From Solirubrobacterales bacterium (lineage in GTDB: Bacteria; Actinomycetota; Thermoleophilia; Solirubrobacterales; 70-9), in NCBI GenBank assembly GCA_020438355.1, contig JAGQUT010000019.1:1-37986 (forward strand): 37,986 nt of DNA, written 5' to 3'. Position 1 is the stretch's first letter. Every line of letters begins with the position of its first letter. Both the position numbers and the translations under genes were made by a program. Of the stretch, positions 8,176 to 15,995 are shown in pieces. Under the pieces are notes generated by a model that worked only from the letters and a program-made list of their open reading frames with translations, ran no database searches and was not told where the DNA came from.

Positions 8176-9231
8176 ATGAAGACCGCGGTGGTAACCGGAT
8201 CAGGGGGCCTGATCGGCTCCCAGTCGGTGATCAAGCTGGTCGAGGCTGGCTGGCATGTCGTCGGAATCGAAAACGACATGCGGGCCCGATTCTTCGGTGA
8301 GGAGGCCTCGACCAGGCCGGTGAGCGACCAGCTGGCTTCGACCCTCGACGAGTTCGAACCGGTCGAACTCGACATTCGGGATGCGGATGGGCTCAACCGG
8401 GTGTTTTCCGGTTCGAAGGTCGAGTTGGTCGTCCACACCGCGGCCCAGCCATCGCATGACTGGGCCGCCAGGGACCCGCAGACCGACTTCGGGGTCAACG
8501 CCCTCGGAACCCTGAACCTCCTTGAGGCCGCAAGGGCACATGCGCCCGACGCCCCTTTCATCTTCTGTTCGACCAACAAGGTTTACGGCGACACCCCGAA
8601 CCGTCTCCCGCTGGTCGAGACCGAAACGAGGCTTGAGCTTCCCGAAGACCACGAGTACTTCGACGGCATCGACACCGGGATGTCGATCGATCACTCCACT
8701 CATTCGCTCTTCGGGGTCTCGAAGGCCAGCGCCGACCTCCTCGTCCAAGAATACGGGCGTTACTTCGACATGCCGACCGTCTGCTTCCGGGGCGGCTGCC
8801 TGACCGGACCCCAGCACGCGGGGGCGGAGCTTCACGGCTTCCTCGCCTACCTGATGAAGTGCGTGGTCACTGGACGGCCCTACACCGTGTTCGGTTATGG
8901 CGGCAAGCAGGTCCGCGACAACATCCACTGTGACGACCTCGTTTCGGCCTTCCTGCATTTCGCCGATGCCCCAAGGACCGCGGCGGTCTACAACATCGGT
9001 GGCGGGAGAGGCAGCAACTGCTCAATGCTCGAGGCGATCGCCGAGTCGGAACAGATCGCCGGTCGCGAGCTTGACTGGACTCTGAGTGACGAGAACCGGA
9101 TCGGCGATCACCGCTGGTGGATCTCGGATCTGGCCGCTTTCGAGCGTGACTACCCGGCCTGGGAGCGCAAGTTCGGGATCACCGAGATCCTCGAGCAGAT
9201 CCACGCCCACGCGGTCGAATCCGCAGCCTGA
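8176..9231 (+). CDS. NAD-dependent epimerase, CDP-paratose 2-epimerase-like, with Tyr-to-Phe change at YxxxK
   Basis: A 351-residue extended SDR. The Rossmann motif G-S-G-G-L-I-G-S begins at residue 8. [10 protein letters not shown] is the segment typical of CDP-paratose/tyvelose 2-epimerases, and C-S-T-N-K-V-Y-G supplies the Ser/Thr. The usual catalytic Tyr of YxxxK is Phe179 here (F-G-V-S-Lys183). [12 protein letters not shown] closes the substrate site. A sugar-nucleotide role is likely; loss of the general base may mean altered chemistry or a subfamily trait. The ATG at 8176 is preceded by a weak GAATTT element 7 bases away. The gene is separated by 61 bases from the membrane-protein gene and is convergent with the next, 3 bases apart. 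Confidence 0.78.
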   Translation: MKTAVVTGSGGLIGSQSVIKLVEAGWHVVGIENDMRARFFGEEASTRPVSDQLASTLDEFEPVELDIRDADGLNRVFSGSKVELVVHTAAQPSHDWAARDPQTDFGVNALGTLNLLEAARAHAPDAPFIFCSTNKVYGDTPNRLPLVETETRLELPEDHEYFDGIDTGMSIDHSTHSLFGVSKASADLLVQEYGRYFDMPTVCFRGGCLTGPQHAGAELHGFLAYLMKCVVTGRPYTVFGYGGKQVRDNIHCDDLVSAFLHFADAPRTAAVYNIGGGRGSNCSMLEAIAESEQIAGRELDWTLSDENRIGDHRWWISDLAAFERDYPAWERKFGITEILEQIHAHAVESAA

Positions 9232-9234
9232 ACC

Positions 9235-10869
9235 TCATCCACAGACGCGGATGGTCCCGCGTCCACCGAGAGTGACCTGCCAGGGCAGGCTGCTGCCGTC
9301 CAGCGGCAGGGTGAGCCAGGCGCGGGACCGGGGGTAGATCGATCCGATCGGGATTCCCGGCGGGTCACCGAACCTCGAGACGCTCACCGCGAGCACCGCA
9401 TTTTCGCGGTTGACGATCCTCACCGGGTCAACCGACGGGTTCACCGGGACCGGTGTTTCCGGCCCGACCAGCATCTGGGTGCACTCACCAGCCGGCTGCC
9501 CGGGGCGGACCCCCGAGAGGAAGAGACCTTCTACGTCGATCAGGGTCTGGTCGGCCAGCCCGCGGTAGGGCGCATCCAGCTCCGAGATTTCATCGGCCGA
9601 GTAACCGGGTGAGCCACTCGAGGCCACTTCGTCAAGGAACCGTTCGATCGGGACGGTGACCGAGGAAAGCTGGAGCTCGAAATCGTCCCGGGCTGCCTCG
9701 CCGGCGATCGCTATCGCACCGACCGTCACCTGGTTGCTTATGGCGCTCGGCTTCCATCGCGAGTCCGCCTGCTCCTGCATCAGGTCGACTCCGGAAATGG
9801 AAGTCACCGCGACCACCACCGTGGCGATCACCAGGGCATACCTGGGTATCTGCAACCCACGCAGAAGCTCCCCGCAGACGAGCAGGATGAAGATCACCGC
9901 AGGAAGCTGGTAGCGGCTCGACGTGGGCGGGCGCAGTTCGTTTTGTCCGAGGGCCGCAAGGCAGAAGAAGCCCAGGCAGATCGCGCCGGTTACGAGAACT
10001 CCTTTCGGGATCCGTCCCATCCGGATCAGGCGCCAGGCGGCGAGGCCAACAAGAACGAAAAGCGCGATCCGGCCCCAGATCAGGTTCGGCTGGTCGGGTT
10101 CGCTGCCGTCACCGGTGGCCAGGCCGAGCATGGAGGTCATCGCTGCCGAGGCCGCGTCGAATACGTACTTTGGGAGGTCGGGCAGGTTGGAGACACTGAC
10201 CGCGCTCTCGGCGTCATGACCCCAGCCCAGCCACCACAGGCCATAGAAGGCGAACGGGGCAAGAGGCACGAACCAGCGCCTTCGCCGATCGCGGTCGTTG
10301 GCAAGCCACTCGACCGCCGCTCCGATCGCGAACGGAATGCCCAGCGAGGAGAAAGTGATCGAGAAGACCAGGAGGCCGGCAGCGAACACGTCCCCCCGCC
10401 GGTCATCACGGTCCAGCGCGATCAGCGCTCCGATCCCTGCCGCCAGAGAACCGAAGTAGCCGATCTGAAAGGCCCAGAGAAGATCCTCGAAGGCGGCACC
10501 GAGGAAGAGCACGACGGCGGCACCGATCACGGCACCCCAGTCCCCGACCCGGACGCGAAGCCAGAGGAAGAGCAGCAGGACGCAGGCAAGGAAGGTGGTG
10601 AAGGCAGCGAACTGCATCGGCCTTGGCGAGTCCATCCCGAAGACGGCCTGCAGCACCTTGAACACCAATGCCGGCGTGATGATTATGTGCTCGTTGAACG
10701 GCTCGAGGAACACCTCGGGGCCCCAGCCGGGCCGGAGCAGGATCAGGTCCCACTCGTCAGATATGAAGGTGAAGCCCGTGGTGAGTGAGAACAGCAGGAC
10801 CGAGGAGCCAACCATCAAGGCCCCCAGCAGCACCCACGGCAGCAAGCTTTTCCTGCTGTCGCCATCCAT
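9235..10869 (-). CDS. Polytopic membrane protein, GT-C-like
   Basis: A 544-residue protein with about ten hydrophobic segments up to residue 365 and a soluble C-terminal domain of about 180 residues. Its first outer loop contains F-I-S-D-E-W-D, an acidic pair in the place where GT-C (ArnT/PMT-type) transferases carry their catalytic Asp/Glu. It is followed by E-P-F-N-E-H, common in uncharacterised membrane transferases. I infer a polyprenyl-sugar-dependent transferase or related envelope protein; no family can be named with certainty. It is transcribed towards the epimerase with only 3 bases between stops. TAGGTT lies 8 bases before its ATG. Confidence 0.65.
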   Translation of the reverse strand: MDGDSRKSLLPWVLLGALMVGSSVLLFSLTTGFTFISDEWDLILLRPGWGPEVFLEPFNEHIIITPALVFKVLQAVFGMDSPRPMQFAAFTTFLACVLLLFLWLRVRVGDWGAVIGAAVVLFLGAAFEDLLWAFQIGYFGSLAAGIGALIALDRDDRRGDVFAAGLLVFSITFSSLGIPFAIGAAVEWLANDRDRRRRWFVPLAPFAFYGLWWLGWGHDAESAVSVSNLPDLPKYVFDAASAAMTSMLGLATGDGSEPDQPNLIWGRIALFVLVGLAAWRLIRMGRIPKGVLVTGAICLGFFCLAALGQNELRPPTSSRYQLPAVIFILLVCGELLRGLQIPRYALVIATVVVAVTSISGVDLMQEQADSRWKPSAISNQVTVGAIAIAGEAARDDFELQLSSVTVPIERFLDEVASSGSPGYSADEISELDAPYRGLADQTLIDVEGLFLSGVRPGQPAGECTQMLVGPETPVPVNPSVDPVRIVNRENAVLAVSVSRFGDPPGIPIGSIYPRSRAWLTLPLDGSSLPWQVTLGGRGTIRVCG

Positions 10870-10877
10870 TGAGAGCC

Positions 10878-10883
10878 AACCTA
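10878..10883 (-). promoter_or_regulatory. Putative -10 element for the minus-strand membrane protein
   Basis: TAGGTT on the minus strand fits TANNNT and ends 8 bases before the ATG at 10869. No ribosome site is visible between them. Confidence 0.4.
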
Positions 10884-10919
10884 CCGCGCCCGTTCAGACC
10901 AAACAGGGTGCCTCGAGAT

Positions 10920-10948
10920 TTCGACCGGGGTCAAGGCGGGAATAATGT
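10920..10948 (+). promoter_or_regulatory. Possible promoter overlapping the rarA start
   Basis: TTCGAC (10920-10925), a 17-base spacer and TAATGT (10943-10948) form a weak promoter. The -10 would overlap the first ATG and lie 5 bases before a second in-frame ATG at 10954. If it is used, translation would begin at 10954 on a leaderless message. Confidence 0.3.
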
Positions 10949-12294
10949 CAGGGATGTCTGACCAGCTTTTCGATTCCGGCGAAGTCGAACCGGCAGCCTC
11001 CGGTCTGCCGGTGGTCGGTCCCGACGCGCCGCTTGCTGCCCGCATGCGTCCGACCTCGATCGGGGAGGTCGTCGGGCAGGATCACATCCTCGCCCCGGGT
11101 ACCTCGCTGCGTGGATCGGTCGACGCCGGTCGCCCTCACAGCGCGATCCTCTATGGCCCTCCGGGTTCGGGAAAGACGACGCTGGCGAGGATCATCGCCG
11201 CAACCTCTGACGGTGCCTTTGAAGAAGAGTCCGCGGTGAACGCCGGCAGGGCGGAGATAAGGGCCGTGATCGCTCGGGCAGAAGACAGGCAGCGGCACGG
11301 CCGGCGAACGGTCCTCTTCCTCGACGAGATCCATCGCTTCAACAAGGCCCAGCAGGATGCCTTGCTGCCGGCGGTCGAGAGTGGTGTCCTGACCTTGATC
11401 GGGGCGACCACGGAGAACCCCTACTTCGAGGTCAACTCCGCCCTGATCTCCCGCAGCCAGATCTACGAACTCCAGCCGCTGGGACCAGAAGAGATACGGA
11501 CTCTTCTCGAGCGGGCGCTGCACGACGGGAAGCGAGGGGTTGCCGGTCAGGTCGAAGTTGATCCCGAGGCGCTCAACCTGCTCGCGGAGCGGGTCTCGGG
11601 TGACGCCAGGGCAGCGCTTTCCGCGCTCGAGCGACTTGCCGCGGCAGGCGGTCAAGCCGGCGTTCCCGAAGTTGAGGACGCGCTCCAGGCTCAGGCGATC
11701 GCCTACGACAAGGGCGGTGACCATCACTACGACTACATATCCGCCTGGATCAAGGCAACCCGCGGCTCGGACCCGGATGCCTCGCTCTACTACCTGGCAG
11801 TGATGCTCGAAGGCGGAGAAGACCCCCGCTTCATTGCACGACGCATGGTCATCCTCGCCTCTGAAGATGTGGGTAACGCCGACCCCCAGGCGCTTGTGGT
11901 GGCGACCGCGGCCGCCGCGGCGGTCGACCGGGTCGGCCTGCCTGAGGCGGCCCTGAATCTCGCGCAGGCGGCGACTTACCTGGCCCTTGCACCAAAGTCG
12001 AACGCTTCCTACAAGGCGATCAACGCTGCCCGCGAAGAGGTCAGGCGAAATGGACCGAAGCTGCCGCCGGACCACCTCCGGGACAGTCACTACCCGGGCG
12101 CGAAAGAACTCGGAAGGGGCGAGGGCTACATCTACCCGCACGACATCGACGGAGGTGTCTCGGACCAGTCACTGATGCCGGAAGGCCTGGAGGAAGCGCG
12201 CTTCTACGAGCCGACCCGCTATGGCTTCGAATCGGAACTGGCCAGGCGCAGGGAAGCCGCCGCGAAGATCAGGCGCAGAGCCGAAAACGCTTAG
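10945..12294 (+). CDS. rarA: Replication-associated recombination protein A (RarA/MgsA AAA+ ATPase)
   Basis: A 449-residue AAA+ ATPase of the RarA/MgsA/WRNIP1 family, which acts at stalled replication forks and is related to clamp-loader subunits. The N-terminal R-M-R-P-x-S-I-x-E-V-V-G-Q-D-H motif is diagnostic. Walker A is G-P-P-G-S-G-K-T at 71-78, Walker B is F-L-D-E-I-H-R-F-N, sensor 1 is I-G-A-T-T-E-N-P, and the C-terminal tetramerisation part has Y-H-Y-P-like spacing ending in R-Y-G-F-E. The length is normal. There are two possible starts: ATG 10945, with A-A-G-G about 8 bases upstream, or ATG 10954, which would fit a leaderless message. The difference is three residues. Confidence 0.93.
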   Translation: MSGMSDQLFDSGEVEPAASGLPVVGPDAPLAARMRPTSIGEVVGQDHILAPGTSLRGSVDAGRPHSAILYGPPGSGKTTLARIIAATSDGAFEEESAVNAGRAEIRAVIARAEDRQRHGRRTVLFLDEIHRFNKAQQDALLPAVESGVLTLIGATTENPYFEVNSALISRSQIYELQPLGPEEIRTLLERALHDGKRGVAGQVEVDPEALNLLAERVSGDARAALSALERLAAAGGQAGVPEVEDALQAQAIAYDKGGDHHYDYISAWIKATRGSDPDASLYYLAVMLEGGEDPRFIARRMVILASEDVGNADPQALVVATAAAAAVDRVGLPEAALNLAQAATYLALAPKSNASYKAINAAREEVRRNGPKLPPDHLRDSHYPGAKELGRGEGYIYPHDIDGGVSDQSLMPEGLEEARFYEPTRYGFESELARRREAAAKIRRRAENA

Positions 12295-12343
12295 GCAACC
12301 TTAAGGTCAAACTCGGAACTTCCTGAGCTTTGGAGGGTTTCAT

Positions 12344-12361
12344 ATGGCAGACCCAACTTGA
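12344..12361 (+). other. Possible five-codon leader ORF (MADPT)
   Basis: ATG GCA GAC CCA ACT TGA is preceded by TTGGAGGG about 6-7 bases upstream, a better ribosome site than most genes in this window have. It lies 49 bases after the rarA stop and 26 bases before a strong hairpin. It may be chance, since nothing shows that it is translated. Confidence 0.2.
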
Positions 12362-12387
12362 GCAAGACGCCAGGTGGGGTGCTGTGT

Positions 12388-12420
12388 CGGCCGGAGACTC
12401 GGACTGGGGGTCTCCGGCCG
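12388..12420 (+). terminator. Strong hairpin after rarA, probable terminator
   Basis: An 11-bp perfect GC-rich stem (CGGCCGGAGAC and its complement) encloses an 11-base loop and is followed by AGTTGTTTCT, a loose T-rich tract. It sits 93 bases after rarA and 39 bases before the aldehyde dehydrogenase -35 element, so it probably ends the rarA transcript. It is the strongest hairpin I see in the window. Confidence 0.6.
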
Positions 12421-12459
12421 AGTTGTTTCTGCATGGCCACGGGTGCGCCGCGCTGCCCG

Positions 12460-12487
12460 TTGCGGCCCGGCCGTTCCGGCGTACAAT
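12460..12487 (+). promoter_or_regulatory. Promoter of the aldehyde dehydrogenase gene
   Basis: TTGCGG (12460-12465), a 16-base spacer and TACAAT (12482-12487), with only 7 bases to the ATG at 12495. This is the best promoter in the window. The expected transcription start falls on or next to the ATG, implying leaderless translation. Confidence 0.65.
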
Positions 12488-12494
12488 TCCGTCC

Positions 12495-14111
12495 ATGGCT
12501 ACCGAAACCGCGCAGGCAGACACGCCCTCGACCTCGTCCTCAACTCCTCCGCTGGAGTCGTTCAACCCCGCCACCGGCGAGGTGATCGGCGCAGTCGAGA
12601 CCATCACCCCGGAACAGGTGCAGGGTGTCGTCGACGAGGTGGCCCTGATCCAGCCTGCCTGGGCTGAACTCTCGCGCTCGGACCGCGCTACCTACCTCAA
12701 GCGTGCGGCAACGGTGCTGCATGACCGCCTCGACGAGATCGCATCGCTGCTTTCCCGGGAGCAGGGCAAGCCGATCTCCGAGTGCTACACGATGGAGCTG
12801 ATCCCCTCAATCGACGCGATGCGCTGGTGTGCCAAGGAAGGCCCGGGCATCCTCAAGGACGAGAAGATCTCCTACCCCCAGCCTTTCTTCAAGACCAAGC
12901 GGTCAAAGTTCCGCTACCAGCCGATCGGCGTGGTCGGGGTGATCGCCCCCTGGAACTACCCCTGGACGATCCCCATGCAGGAGATCGCGATCGCGCTGAT
13001 GTGCGGCAACGGTGTCGTGCTCAAGCCGGCCAGCCTCACACCGCTCCTCGGCGAAGCGATTCAGAGTGTCTTCGAGGAGGCGGGCCTTCCCAAGGGGCTG
13101 GTACGCAACGTTCACGGCGGCGGAAGGATCGGCGACGCGCTGACCAAGTCGACCGCGGGCAAGATCTTCTTCACCGGTTCGGTCCCTGTCGGCTACAAGG
13201 TCGGCGAGGAGTGCGCGAAGCTGATGAAGGGCTGCGTGCTCGAACTCGGCGGCAAGGACCCGATGCTCGTACTCGAGGATGCCAACGTGGATTTCGCCAT
13301 CTCGGGCGCAGTCTGGGGCGGTTTCGCCAACGCAGGCCAGACCTGCGCAGGGATCGAAAGGGCCTACGTGCGCCGTGAGGTTTCCGACCGCTTCATCGAA
13401 GGCGTGGTGGCCGGAGCCAGCGCCCTGAAGGTTGGCGACCCCTCCGAGGTCGACACCGAGATCGGACCGATGGTTTCAAAGGATCAGTACGACCTGGTCC
13501 GGGAGCTTGTCGATGACGCCGTCGCCAACGGGGCCGAACTGCGCTGCGGAGGTCCGGTTGACGTGGAGGGCTTCCCGGAGGGCAACTTCATCGCTCCTGT
13601 CGTGCTGACCAACGTCAACCACGACATGCGGATCATGAAGGAGGAGATCTTCGGTCCGGTGCTGCCGATCATCACTGTCGACTCGGATCAGGAAGCACTC
13701 GACCTCGCCAACGATTCCGAATTCGGGCTCGGTGCCTCGGTCTGGACCAAGGACCGCCAGCGTGGCGAGCGAATCGCCGACAGGATCGAGTCCGGCATGG
13801 TCTGGATCAACGACCACATGTTCACCCACGGCGCCTGCCAGTGCACCTGGGGCGGAGTCAAGGATTCCGGGCTCGGACACTCGCACTCGAAGTTCGGCTT
13901 CTACGAATGCGTCGAGATCAAGCTGGTCACCTACGAACCCGGACTGACCCGGAACTTCTGGTGGCATCCGTATGACGAGACCCTGGCCAAGGCGATGAAG
14001 TCGTCGGCCGGTCTGCTCTACGGCAAGGGCGGCCAGCGCGTCGAGGCGCTGAAGTCCGGTGCCGGTCCGCTGCTTGAGGTCGGTCGCCGCATCACCAAGC
14101 GCGGCTCCTGA
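12495..14111 (+). CDS. NAD(P)-dependent aldehyde dehydrogenase
   Basis: A 538-residue ALDH-superfamily enzyme that oxidises an aldehyde to the acid. Visible residues are the oxyanion Asn154 in P-W-N-Y-P-W, the general base Glu250 in L-E-L-G-G-K-D, and the nucleophile Cys284 in N-A-G-Q-T-C. F-T-G-S-V-P-V-G forms the Rossmann turn and E-E-I-F-G-P-V is the family motif. The first 20 residues are a Ser/Thr/Pro-rich extension, and a C-terminal extension of about 50 residues follows the usual end. The substrate is not assignable; it resembles broad succinate-semialdehyde or aryl-aldehyde types. ATG 12495 is chosen over the longer frame because a promoter sits directly before it. The stop overlaps the next gene. 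Confidence 0.9.
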   Translation: MATETAQADTPSTSSSTPPLESFNPATGEVIGAVETITPEQVQGVVDEVALIQPAWAELSRSDRATYLKRAATVLHDRLDEIASLLSREQGKPISECYTMELIPSIDAMRWCAKEGPGILKDEKISYPQPFFKTKRSKFRYQPIGVVGVIAPWNYPWTIPMQEIAIALMCGNGVVLKPASLTPLLGEAIQSVFEEAGLPKGLVRNVHGGGRIGDALTKSTAGKIFFTGSVPVGYKVGEECAKLMKGCVLELGGKDPMLVLEDANVDFAISGAVWGGFANAGQTCAGIERAYVRREVSDRFIEGVVAGASALKVGDPSEVDTEIGPMVSKDQYDLVRELVDDAVANGAELRCGGPVDVEGFPEGNFIAPVVLTNVNHDMRIMKEEIFGPVLPIITVDSDQEALDLANDSEFGLGASVWTKDRQRGERIADRIESGMVWINDHMFTHGACQCTWGGVKDSGLGHSHSKFGFYECVEIKLVTYEPGLTRNFWWHPYDETLAKAMKSSAGLLYGKGGQRVEALKSGAGPLLEVGRRITKRGS

Positions 14112-14572
14112 AGCGCCTGGCGGTTCTTTTCACGGTCCTGGCCGCCGGCCTGATGGTTGGCGCCTGGTACCTGCTGCCGGACGACGGGGACTCTGGCGAC
14201 AGCAACGCGCCGGGCAGGACAGTGACCAGCGGAGAACCGGCAGACCAGGAGAAGCCGGCCCCGCCGGAGGAGCCGGAACCGACCTTGCCGCGGATGGAAT
14301 GCCCGGCTGAGCTGAGCAACTGCGAGGTTGCCAGCGGGAGGGTGATCTACGTCGAGGCTGTCGACCCGGATGGCGATGGTGACGCTCATTTCGTGACCCT
14401 CAGTAACCAGAGCATCACCTCGACGGCGATAACGGTTTTCGATGTCAGGGCGGACCTGCGACCGAACCCGCTGCCCAAACGGGGAGACCTGGTTGGCGGC
14501 TATGGACCGGTCTATGAGGGTTCGTTCGGGCAACGGCAGATCGAAGTGATCGAGTTCCACGTGGGGAAATAG
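14108..14572 (+). CDS. Membrane-anchored OB-like protein, apparent CTG start
   Basis: The frame is open from 14078 but has no ATG, GTG or TTG before ATG 14153. Starting at 14153 would cut a perfect signal anchor in half. CTG at 14108 overlaps the ALDH stop (CTGA), like the GTGA and TTGA overlaps elsewhere, and gives LKRLAVLFTVLAAGLMVGAW: two basic residues then a hydrophobic run. The 154-residue protein continues with a Pro/Glu-rich linker (25-60), two Cys (65 and 72), and a small beta-rich domain with D-P-D-G-D-G-D. It ends in a strand, Q-I-E-V-I-E-F-H-V-G-K, with His151. A single anchor plus OB-like domain just before ccmA recalls CcmE, but the HxxxY heme motif is incomplete. Function unknown. 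Confidence 0.65.
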   Translation: MKRLAVLFTVLAAGLMVGAWYLLPDDGDSGDSNAPGRTVTSGEPADQEKPAPPEEPEPTLPRMECPAELSNCEVASGRVIYVEAVDPDGDGDAHFVTLSNQSITSTAITVFDVRADLRPNPLPKRGDLVGGYGPVYEGSFGQRQIEVIEFHVGK

Positions 14573-14620
14573 GCGACCCGCCTAGCGGGGCCCTGCCGGG
14601 ATCATGGGAGACTGCGCCAA

Positions 14621-15295
14621 GTGAACGGAGCGGCAGACAACGCTATTCGGCTCAGGGGGCTCGATCGCGAATACGGTGATCGCGCAGCCCTTTCGGGGGT
14701 CGATCTGGACCTGCCCTCAGGGGCTTCGCTGGCTGTGCTGGGTCCGAACGGTTCGGGCAAGAGCACCCTGCTCAGGATTCTCGCCACCCTGCTGCGGCCC
14801 AGCCGCGGCGAAGTGTCGGTGCTCGGCTCCTCGCTTCCCGACGAGGCCTGGAAGCTGCGGGGCAGGATCGGCTTTCTGGGTCACGAGCCGCTGCTTTACG
14901 AAGACCTGACCGGCCGGGAGAACCTCGAGTTCCAGGCCCGGCTTTACGGCCTGCCCCGCGAGGAGGCTTCGGCCCGGATCGAATCGGACCTCGACCTTCT
15001 CGGCATGAGCCGTCGCGCCGGGTACCGGGTCAGTGACTACTCGGCCGGCATGAAGCAGCGGATAGCAATCTGCCGTGCGGTCCTGCACCGTCCTGCGCTT
15101 CTTCTGCTTGACGAACCCGATTCAAATCTGGATCCGGAAGGCCGCGAAGCCGCCCGTGCGCTGATCGGTCATCCGAAAGAGATCGGCTGGGCATCCGGGA
15201 TGACGGTCACCAGGGTTGCCGTTTCCCACGATCCCGAACGGGCGAAGGCGGAGGCGGACCAGGTTCTGGAACTTGCGATCGGGGTGGGCGCGTGA
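14621..15295 (+). CDS. ccmA: Heme exporter ATP-binding subunit CcmA
   Basis: A 224-residue ABC ATPase. Walker A is G-P-N-G-S-G-K-S-T at 41-49, the signature is Y-S-A-G-M-K-Q-R, Walker B is L-L-L-L-D-E-P-D-S-N-L-D, and the switch is S-H-D-P-E. With CcmB it forms the ABC part of System I cytochrome c maturation, which releases holo-CcmE from CcmC. The ATPase alone could fit several exporters; the assignment rests on the following CcmB and CcmC. GTG start, with GAGACT 7 bases upstream (one mismatch from TANNNT). It follows the OB-like gene by 48 bases and overlaps ccmB by GTGA. Confidence 0.85.
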   Translation: MNGAADNAIRLRGLDREYGDRAALSGVDLDLPSGASLAVLGPNGSGKSTLLRILATLLRPSRGEVSVLGSSLPDEAWKLRGRIGFLGHEPLLYEDLTGRENLEFQARLYGLPREEASARIESDLDLLGMSRRAGYRVSDYSAGMKQRIAICRAVLHRPALLLLDEPDSNLDPEGREAARALIGHPKEIGWASGMTVTRVAVSHDPERAKAEADQVLELAIGVGA

Positions 15296-15972
15296 CCCCC
15301 TCTCTCCAGGCCCTTGGTGCGATCGTGGCCAAGGATCTCCGGACCGAGCTCCGGACCATGCGGTCGCTGCCGGCGATGATCCTGTTCGCGGTCACCACCT
15401 TCATCATTTTCCGCTTCGGGCTGGACCGGACTGCCCTTTCGGGGAGTCTCGCTTCAGGAGTCGTCTGGACCACCCTTCTCTTTGCTGCGGTCCTGGGGAT
15501 AAACCGGATCTTCCTTCCCGAACGTGAAGAGGGCGGCTTCGACGCATTCCGGCTTGCCCCGGTCGACCGTCCGGTCCTCTTTGTGGCCAAGGCGACAGTC
15601 CTCTTCCTCTACCTGGTTGTGCTCGAAGTGATCGTCGTACCGGTGTTCGCGGTCTTCTTCCTGAATGACTGGTCCGGGCTGGTTCCCCTGATTCCGGTGC
15701 TGCTCCTGACCAACCTGGGGTTCGCCGCCCTGGGCACCCTGATCTCCTCCATGGCGGTCAACTCAAGGGCCCGTGACCTGCTTGTTCCGTTGCTTCTGCT
15801 GCCCCTCGTCGTCCCCCTGATGATCGCCGCGACAGGCGCGACATCGCCCCTGCTCGACTCCGGTGGCCCCTCCTTCGACAAGTTCGGGACATGGCTGCTT
15901 GTGCTTGGTCTATACGATGGGGTCTTCTGCCTCGTCGGTTACGCCGTTTTCGACTTCCTACTCGAGGACTGA
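15292..15972 (+). CDS. ccmB: Heme exporter permease CcmB
   Basis: A 226-residue integral membrane protein with about six hydrophobic segments and the typical CcmB opening: an amphipathic helix with V-A-K-D-L-R-T-E-L-R, then a first membrane span. The inner L-P-E-R-E-E-G-G-F-D-A-F-R-L-A-P loop matches the family, where E-x-x-x-G-x-L-x-x-L-x-L-x-P is usual. It is the membrane half of the CcmAB ABC complex. GTG overlaps the ccmA stop by four bases, so the subunits should be made at matched levels. ccmC starts 23 bases downstream. Confidence 0.85.
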   Translation: MTPSLQALGAIVAKDLRTELRTMRSLPAMILFAVTTFIIFRFGLDRTALSGSLASGVVWTTLLFAAVLGINRIFLPEREEGGFDAFRLAPVDRPVLFVAKATVLFLYLVVLEVIVVPVFAVFFLNDWSGLVPLIPVLLLTNLGFAALGTLISSMAVNSRARDLLVPLLLLPLVVPLMIAATGATSPLLDSGGPSFDKFGTWLLVLGLYDGVFCLVGYAVFDFLLED

Positions 15973-15995
15973 AGCGGCACCAGGCAGGATCCAAA

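Larger units (their letters stand above)
12295..12494 (+). other. Intergenic region between rarA and the aldehyde dehydrogenase gene
   Basis: This 200-base gap is the longest in the window. It holds, in order, a possible five-codon ORF with a good ribosome site, the 11-bp hairpin, and the TTGCGG/TACAAT promoter. I see no match to a known riboswitch or T-box consensus. Confidence 0.6.

Noticed and set aside
10948-12141. 397-codon minus-strand frame opposite rarA
   Set aside because: RarA motifs are unambiguous on the plus strand; the antisense product is low-complexity.
12295-12494. Riboswitch or T-box before the aldehyde dehydrogenase gene
   Set aside because: No conserved T-box, cobalamin, TPP, SAM or glycine riboswitch sequence was found, and the promoter lies downstream of the hairpin.
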